From JACVRN01 sp963715565 (GTDB lineage: Bacteria > Acidobacteriota > Blastocatellia > Pyrinomonadales > Pyrinomonadaceae): a stretch of 64,000 nucleotides of DNA. Below, piece after piece: positions 59,114 to 64,000 of the stretch. The position numbers and the translations under genes are program-made. Where the stretch lies: positions 2,356,001-2,420,000 of the forward strand of contig OY970256.1 of assembly GCA_963715565.1 (NCBI GenBank), read 5' to 3'. The notes beneath the pieces are model-generated. The model saw only the letters and a list, made by a program, of their open reading frames with translations. It had not been told where the DNA came from and made no database searches. Within the stretch, counting starts at the first letter, position 1. Every line of letters begins with the position of its first letter.

Positions 59114-59447
59114 CTTTTTCTCCGTCCCACACATCTATAAAGATGTCCATCGTGCCGCCGCAGACCATGCCTTCCTCGCTCGCCTCGTCAGCCGTGAGAC
59201 TGAATTTGTGCAGGGCCGCTCGGCCCGTGCGGAGGCTTTCGCGCGCCTCGGCCCAGACCTCTGCCTCTATACAGCCGCCGCCCACAGTGCCAGCCACTTC
59301 TCCGTTCTCGAAAAAGAGCATCTTCGCGCCGCGTCTCTGCGGCGTAGAGCCGCGCGTGTGCGCCACGGTCGCCACCACCACGCGCTCCCCGCGCTCGTTG
59401 GCCTCTCCAATCAAACGATACAACTCGGCTTGCGAAATCGTAGACAT
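59094..59447 (-). CDS. CoxI/XdhC N-terminal domain protein (short)
   Basis: 117 residues, a stand-alone XdhC_CoxI domain: VVATVAHTRGSTPQRRGAKM, GEVAGTVGGGCIEAEV, EEGMVCGGTMDIFIDVW. The Gly/Cys motif GGGCIE is intact. It lacks the Rossmann C-terminal domain of XdhC, as in CoxI-type partners of CO-dehydrogenase-like enzymes. The start MSTISQAEL lies past the repeat-derived codons upstream. Its final residues come from repeat H20, so the natural C-terminus may have been overwritten. Confidence 0.82.
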   Translation of the reverse strand: MSTISQAELYRLIGEANERGERVVVATVAHTRGSTPQRRGAKMLFFENGEVAGTVGGGCIEAEVWAEARESLRTGRAALHKFSLTADEASEEGMVCGGTMDIFIDVWDGEKAVNRKS

Positions 59448-59451
59448 AAAA

Positions 59452-59559
59452 AAGTAAGCAGTAAGCGGTAAGCAGTGAGCAGTAAAAGAAAGCGAGCCGC
59501 AATTCGAGTCGAGCAGCTTTTCGTTCGACTGCTTACTGCTCACTGCTTACTGCTTACTA
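59452..59559. repeat. Word-repeat palindrome H21 (AGTAAGC words)
   Basis: AGTAAGCAGTAAGCGGTAAG and GCAGTGAGCAGTAA pair with TTACTGCTCACTGCTTACTG. Same words as H9. Confidence 0.88.
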
Positions 59560-60381
59560 TCAGTCCTGTGGCGGTTGCGATGTGTCGGGCGGCGGAGCTG
59601 TGGTCGTTGCGCCTTCTGTTGTGCCCTCGCCCGTGCGCGGCGGCGGTGTGCCCTGCTGTTCGAGGCTCGTGCGCAGACGGTCTGATTCCGCGTCGGCGTT
59701 GGCGATGGCCGATTCCAGTCGCGCGCGGCTCTGCTGCATCAACTGAAGCTGCGCCTGCACACGGTTGCGCTCGTTCTCCAACCCGCGACGCCGCGCCTCG
59801 CGCACCTCTTCGGGACGCGTAGAGCCGTAGGTCTGCGTGGCGCGCTCTATGTTCTCCGGGCGCATGTCAAACTCTATCTGTTCCAGACGCGCCTGTAGGT
59901 CCGCTTCTTTTGATTGCACGTCGCGAAGCTGCGCGCGAAAGCTTTCGGCGCGAGCTTCTGCGCGCGACAGGCGTTCCATATCGAGGAGCGTGCGCTGCTG
60001 TTCCTCCATCCTGCCTATCTTGTCCGAAAGCTGGTTGACCTGCGACGAAAGCTTATCGACGGTGCGACGCATTGTCTCCTGATCCGATTCAGCAGGAACG
60101 CTGCCCGTACGAGCGCGCCCACGATTACGAGCGCCGGTAGTGGTAGTCGTGCCCGCCTCGTCCTCCGCCGTGCTGATGATGGTCGGGTCGGTTGAAGACG
60201 TGCCGGGCGTGGGCTGCGGCTGCGCGGTGGTCGTAGAAGGCGGCGCTGTGACGGGATTGGTCACGCGGCGGCTCGGACGACGTCGACGACGCTGCTGCCC
60301 GCTCACATCCACAAGGCCGACCCCAATCATTAATACTAAGACCAACAGCCACATCACCCGCCGACCCCGTTTAATTCGCAT
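59560..60381 (-). CDS. Secreted or anchored coiled-coil protein
   Basis: 273 residues. N-terminal hydrophobic segment (VMWLLVLVLMIGVGLVDVSG) as signal or anchor, a basic patch (QRRRRRPSRR), a Thr/Pro-rich linker, then ~130 residues of coiled coil (KLSSQVNQLSDKIGRMEEQQ; RLSRAEARAESFRAQLRDVQ) and a Thr/Pro tail. No enzyme motif. Probably a periplasmic or surface structural protein; not recognised. Start at MRIKRGRR. Confidence 0.7.
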   Translation of the reverse strand: MRIKRGRRVMWLLVLVLMIGVGLVDVSGQQRRRRRPSRRVTNPVTAPPSTTTAQPQPTPGTSSTDPTIISTAEDEAGTTTTTGARNRGRARTGSVPAESDQETMRRTVDKLSSQVNQLSDKIGRMEEQQRTLLDMERLSRAEARAESFRAQLRDVQSKEADLQARLEQIEFDMRPENIERATQTYGSTRPEEVREARRRGLENERNRVQAQLQLMQQSRARLESAIANADAESDRLRTSLEQQGTPPPRTGEGTTEGATTTAPPPDTSQPPQD

Positions 60382-60508
60382 GACGCTCCTCCCGTCCAAC
60401 ATCTAAAACCTCTCTGCGCTCCTCTTTCATCCGGAGATGCTATTTAACATAGATGCTCCACGGCAATGACACGTTCGACCAACGTGTAAGTTCCATTCGC
60501 ATCCGTCC

Positions 60509-60586
60509 GATTGCGGATTGCGGATTGAAAAGAAAGAAGGTTGCTGCTTCTTCAATCCGCAATCCGAAATCCGCATTCCGCAATCG
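60509..60586. repeat. Word-repeat palindrome H22 (GGATTGC words)
   Basis: GATTGCGGATTGCGGATTGA pairs with TCAATCCGCAATCCGAAATC and GCATTCCGCAATC; cap AAAGAAAGAAGGTTGCTGCT. Starts two bases after the nadC stop. Confidence 0.88.
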
Positions 60587-60588
60587 CC

Positions 60589-61443
60589 TCATCCTGCCTG
60601 AATCTTAAAGCTGATGTCCACGGCGCGCGCTGAATGCGTGAGCGCGCCGATGCTGATTAAATCAACGCCCGCTTCGGCGTAGGCGCGCACGTTCTCTATC
60701 GTGATGCCGCCGGATGATTCGAGCGTGATTTCCGCTTTTAATTCCCGCGCACGCTTCACCAGTCGCGCCGTCTCTTCCGGCGTTTGATTATCCAAAAGCA
60801 GTATGTCCGCGCCGCTTGCGATAGCTTCCTCCAAATCACGCTCGGTAGAAACTTCGATTTCGATTTTGTGTAAGTGGCCTACTGTGTCGCGCGCACGCTC
60901 GACAGCCGCGCCCACTCCGCCCGCCATCGCTATGTGATTGTCCTTAATCAGCACGCCGTCGTCCAGACCAAAGCGATGATTGCGACCGCCGCCCACGCTC
61001 ACGGCATATTTTTCCAGCATCCGAAGGCCCGGTGTAGTCTTGCGCGTGTCTACAATCACAGCGTCCGTGCCTTCGACGGCGCGCACGAACTTGCGCGTCA
61101 GGGTCGCCACGCCCGACAGGCGCTGCAAGAGATTAAGCGCGACGCGCTCGCCCGCCAGCAGCACGTCGGCAAAGCCGCTCGTACGCGCGATGATTTTTCC
61201 GGCTTCAATTTCCTCGCCGTCCGAGACGAAAGCTTCTATCTGCTGCTGCGTGTCGAGCGTGCTGAAGACAGCTTCCGCCGCTTCGAGTCCGGCAATCACC
61301 ATCGGCTCTTTCGCCAGAAAGCGACCGCGCGCGCGCGCGTTGCGCCCGACGCACGCCTGCGTGGTGATGTCGCCGCGCCCAAGGTCTTCGGCTAAGAAGG
61401 CGCTAATCTGCGAAAAGAGCGCGCCGTCGTCGATCCACGTCAT
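60589..61443 (-). CDS. nadC: Nicotinate-nucleotide pyrophosphorylase
   Basis: 284 residues, quinolinate phosphoribosyltransferase of NAD synthesis, making nicotinate mononucleotide from quinolinate and PRPP. Family motifs: EDLGRGDITT, DTRKTTPGLRMLEKYAVSVGGGRNHRFGL and KDNHIAMAGG, with ILLDNQTPEE and LESSGGIT later. Its start overlaps the valS stop (ATGA), so translation is coupled to valS. nadA/nadB are not in the window. Confidence 0.95.
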   Translation of the reverse strand: MTWIDDGALFSQISAFLAEDLGRGDITTQACVGRNARARGRFLAKEPMVIAGLEAAEAVFSTLDTQQQIEAFVSDGEEIEAGKIIARTSGFADVLLAGERVALNLLQRLSGVATLTRKFVRAVEGTDAVIVDTRKTTPGLRMLEKYAVSVGGGRNHRFGLDDGVLIKDNHIAMAGGVGAAVERARDTVGHLHKIEIEVSTERDLEEAIASGADILLLDNQTPEETARLVKRARELKAEITLESSGGITIENVRAYAEAGVDLISIGALTHSARAVDISFKIQAG

Positions 61444-64000
61444 CGAATGGCCTCCAGCGTCTCCGTCAAACGCCGCACGCGCTCCGTAATGTCTGAGAGA
61501 CGCTCGCGCAGCTCCGAGACCTTTTCGGCGGGCGCGCGCTCTACAAACTGCGTGTTCGAGAGCTGCGCTTCGAGCTTCGCGGACTCTTTCTGCAACTTGT
61601 CCAGCTCGCGCCCCAGACGCGCACTTTCAAGCTCAAAATCAATCAAGCCTTCGAGCGGCACGGCGACCTCCGCTCCACCGGCCAAAACGGCGCGGGCCGA
61701 AGCTCTGGGCGCATCCAGCCGCTCGCGAATCTGAATCTCGCTCGTGCGCGCGAGCCGCGTAATCTGATCGCGGCTTGCTTCAAAGACTGTTCGCGCATCT
61801 TCGACGGGCGCGCCGACAATCAAGCGCACGCGCTCCGAGGGCTTGATGTTCATCTCCGTGCGAATGTTGCGCACGCGCGAGATGAGATTAATCACCGATT
61901 GCATCTCCTCTTCGGCGCGCTCGTCAATCAACGCCTCGTCCGGTTGCGGGTACGCGGCGAGCATGATTGTCGGGCGCGCGCCCTCGTAAGCAGGATGCAG
62001 GAGCGATGCGTCCACGCCGGGAAGACGCTGCCACAATTCCTCTGTGATGTACGGCATGAAGGGATGCAGGAGCCTAAGCGCCTGTTCCAGAATGGTGACT
62101 AGACGGCTGCGCGCACGGTCGCGTTCCGGGGTTTGCGTCTCAGCCGAGACCTCCTGTTTGCTCAGCTCTATGTACCAGTCGCAGAAATCATCCCAGAAGA
62201 AATGATAAAGCGTCTGCACGGCTTCGTGGAATTGATACTTGTCGATGGCCTCATTTACTTCAAGTGATGTCTGATTCAAACGCGACACAATCCAACGGTC
62301 ATGCAGCGCCCACTCATCACGCAGGCCTTCAAAGCCTGTTCCGACACGCGCACCTTCGGAATTCATCAGGCAGAAGCGCGCGGCGTTCCAGATTTTGTTT
62401 GCAAAGTTGCGATAAGCTTCGACCTGATTGTCGTTCCAGCGCGTGTCCGTGCTGCCGATGGAAGCCAGAACCAGCCGCGTCGCGTCCACGCCGTACTTGT
62501 CAAAAACTTCGAGCGGGTCAATGCCGTTCATCTTCGTTTTCGACATCCGCTGCCCATGCTTATCGAGCACCGTGCCGGTGATAAACGTGTCGTGAAACGG
62601 CGTCTCGCCCATAAACTTCATCCCGGTCATGACCATCCGCGAGACCCACAAAAAGATGATGTCGCGCGCGGTGACAAGAACCGAGGTCGGGTAAAAAGTC
62701 TTGAGGTCGTCGGTTTCGTCCGGCCAGCCGAGCGTGGAGAAGGGCCAGAGCGCGGACGAGAACCACGTGTCCAGCACGTCCGGGTCTTGCGTCAATTCAT
62801 CCGTGCCCGCTTTCGCACGCGCCTCTTCTTCGGAGCGCGCAACGTAGACGTTGCCCTCTTTGTCATACCACGCGGGAATCTGATGCCCCCACCAGAGCTG
62901 GCGGGAGATGGTCCAGTCCTTCAGATTTTCCAGCCAGTCGGTATAGACCTTTTCATACGGAACCTGCGGCGTAAAATGCGGCTTCCCCTCGTGCCGCATT
63001 AAGTCGAGCGCAAGCTCACGCATCTCGTCCATGCGGCAGAACCACTGCAACATGACCAGCGGCTCTATGACAGTCTTGCAGCGCTCGCACTTCGAGATGG
63101 CGAACTCGTAGTCAATCACCTTCTCCAACAATCCGAGTTCTTCAAACTTCTCTACTACCTTCTCGCGCGCCTTGTAGCGGTCGAGGCCGAAGAAATCCTG
63201 CCCGGCGGCTTCGGTCATGCGCGCGTTCTGGTCTATCACGATTACCTGCGGCAGGTCGTGGCGCAGGCCCATCTCGTAATCGTTAGGATCATGCGCGGGC
63301 GTAATCTTGACCGCGCCCGTTCCAAACTCCGGGTCAACATACTCGTCAGCGACGACCGGAATCTCTCGATTCATAATCGGCAGGAGAAGTGTTGCGCCGA
63401 GCAAATCGCTGTAGCGTTCGTCCGCAGGATTCACGGCGACGCCTGTATCGCCGAGCATGGTTTCGGGCCGCGTGGTTGCGACCGTCAAGCTTTTTCCTTC
63501 CGCGCCTTTGACGGGATAACGCAGGAAGTAGAGCTTGCCCTGTTGCGGCGCGCGCTCGACTTCCAAATCTGAAAGCACGGTCTGGTCTTGCGGACACCAG
63601 TTGACGATGCGATTGCCGCGATAGATGTGGCCCTCTTCATAGAGACGTACGAAGACTTCGCGCACGGCGCGCGATAATCCTTCGTCCATAGTGAAACGCT
63701 CGCGCGACCAATCAACGCTCGCGCCCTCGCGTCGCATCTGTTTTAAGATTTGCCCGCCGGAGTCGTGCTTCCACTGCCAGACACGCTCGACAAACTTTTC
63801 GCGCCCGAGGTCGTGGCGCGTCAAGCCTTCTTTCTTCAGCTCGCGGCTGACCATCAACTGCGTGGAGATGCCCGCGTGGTCCATCCCCGGCAGCCAGAGG
63901 GTACGAAAGCCGCACATGCGTTTGTGACGCGTCATCACGTCCATCAGGGTGTGTTGCAAGGCGTGGCCCATGTGGAGCGAGCCGGTGACGTTGGGCGGCG
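61440..64000 (-). CDS. valS: Valyl-tRNA synthetase (5' end beyond window)
   Basis: Class I aminoacyl-tRNA synthetase charging tRNA-Val. The HIGH signature (VTGSLHMGHA) is at the window edge and the KMSKS-like loop reads RMSKTK. Editing domain with VATTRPETMLGDTGVAV; anticodon-binding domain (DRWIVSRLNQTSLEVNEAID); C-terminal coiled coil (ELDKLQKESAKLEAQLSN) that clamps the tRNA. About 853 codons seen; only the first ~40 residues are missing. Co-transcribed and overlapping with nadC. Confidence 0.97.
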   Translation of the reverse strand, partial: PPNVTGSLHMGHALQHTLMDVMTRHKRMCGFRTLWLPGMDHAGISTQLMVSRELKKEGLTRHDLGREKFVERVWQWKHDSGGQILKQMRREGASVDWSRERFTMDEGLSRAVREVFVRLYEEGHIYRGNRIVNWCPQDQTVLSDLEVERAPQQGKLYFLRYPVKGAEGKSLTVATTRPETMLGDTGVAVNPADERYSDLLGATLLLPIMNREIPVVADEYVDPEFGTGAVKITPAHDPNDYEMGLRHDLPQVIVIDQNARMTEAAGQDFFGLDRYKAREKVVEKFEELGLLEKVIDYEFAISKCERCKTVIEPLVMLQWFCRMDEMRELALDLMRHEGKPHFTPQVPYEKVYTDWLENLKDWTISRQLWWGHQIPAWYDKEGNVYVARSEEEARAKAGTDELTQDPDVLDTWFSSALWPFSTLGWPDETDDLKTFYPTSVLVTARDIIFLWVSRMVMTGMKFMGETPFHDTFITGTVLDKHGQRMSKTKMNGIDPLEVFDKYGVDATRLVLASIGSTDTRWNDNQVEAYRNFANKIWNAARFCLMNSEGARVGTGFEGLRDEWALHDRWIVSRLNQTSLEVNEAIDKYQFHEAVQTLYHFFWDDFCDWYIELSKQEVSAETQTPERDRARSRLVTILEQALRLLHPFMPYITEELWQRLPGVDASLLHPAYEGARPTIMLAAYPQPDEALIDERAEEEMQSVINLISRVRNIRTEMNIKPSERVRLIVGAPVEDARTVFEASRDQITRLARTSEIQIRERLDAPRASARAVLAGGAEVAVPLEGLIDFELESARLGRELDKLQKESAKLEAQLSNTQFVERAPAEKVSELRERLSDITERVRRLTETLEAIR

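Overview
The window looks like chromosomal DNA from an Acidobacteriota member, possibly Blastocatellia/Pyrinomonadales. That is inferred from two secreted VWA proteins of the type expanded in Acidobacteria, an orphan MacB-like permease, GAF/SpoIIE and STAS signalling genes and secreted caspase-like proteins. No rRNA, tRNA, CRISPR array, transposase or integrase was seen. Both ends cut genes: a sugar ABC permease on the left and valS on the right.

Layout. 1-2.1 kb: sugar ABC transporter. 2.4-5.8 kb: MacB-like permease and AraC regulator. 5.9-9.0 kb: ECF sigma/anti-sigma pair, YtxH-like protein, CPBP protease. 9.1-14.7 kb: carotenoid-type oxidoreductase, FecR-domain protein, GntR/DUF1648 operon, and an alpha/beta hydrolase that has lost its start. 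15-16.3 kb: lipoprotein metallopeptidase. 16.65-20.5 kb: integron gene-cassette array with five attC sites and no integrase in view, carrying a small membrane protein, dodecin, a zinc alcohol dehydrogenase, a beta-carbonic anhydrase and two unknowns. 20.5-26.8 kb: two VWA proteins, PilT and a PP2C-type phosphatase. 27-31.8 kb: DNA-metabolism island (CHC2/Toprim primase, ImmA/IrrE, XRE, SWIM-Rad52 fusion, HTH protein). 32-39.5 kb: small enzymes, CtpA-type protease, GAF plus subtilase, PIN toxin-antitoxin pair. 39.5-48.8 kb: a tandemly duplicated module of TPR-thioredoxin gene, small Cys/aromatic-rich precursor peptide and ABC exporter, headed by a STAS gene. 49-64 kb: RHH gene and caspase-like pseudoenzyme, Ycf48-like protein, intact caspase-like protein, VIT/VWA protein, MFS, XdhC/CoxI genes, nadC and valS.

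The strongest candidate for an undescribed system is 39.5-48.8 kb. Two precursors share an N-terminal leader and a GDVQAYS motif but have unrelated four-cysteine, Trp/Tyr-rich C-termini. Each has its own promoter-like element, a stem-loop after the peptide gene, an exporter with Pro/Gly-rich tails and no C39 peptidase, and a cytosolic-looking CxxC thioredoxin-fold protein. The integrase-less cassette array is the second major feature.

Intergenic DNA is unusual. At least 22 spacers are quasi-palindromes whose arms are short words repeated every 7-9 bases, capped by an A/G-rich segment, and often starting at or inside a stop codon. Four more spacers hold large composite REP-like palindromes built on CCCACGGC...GCCGTGGG and GGCCCC-type stems.
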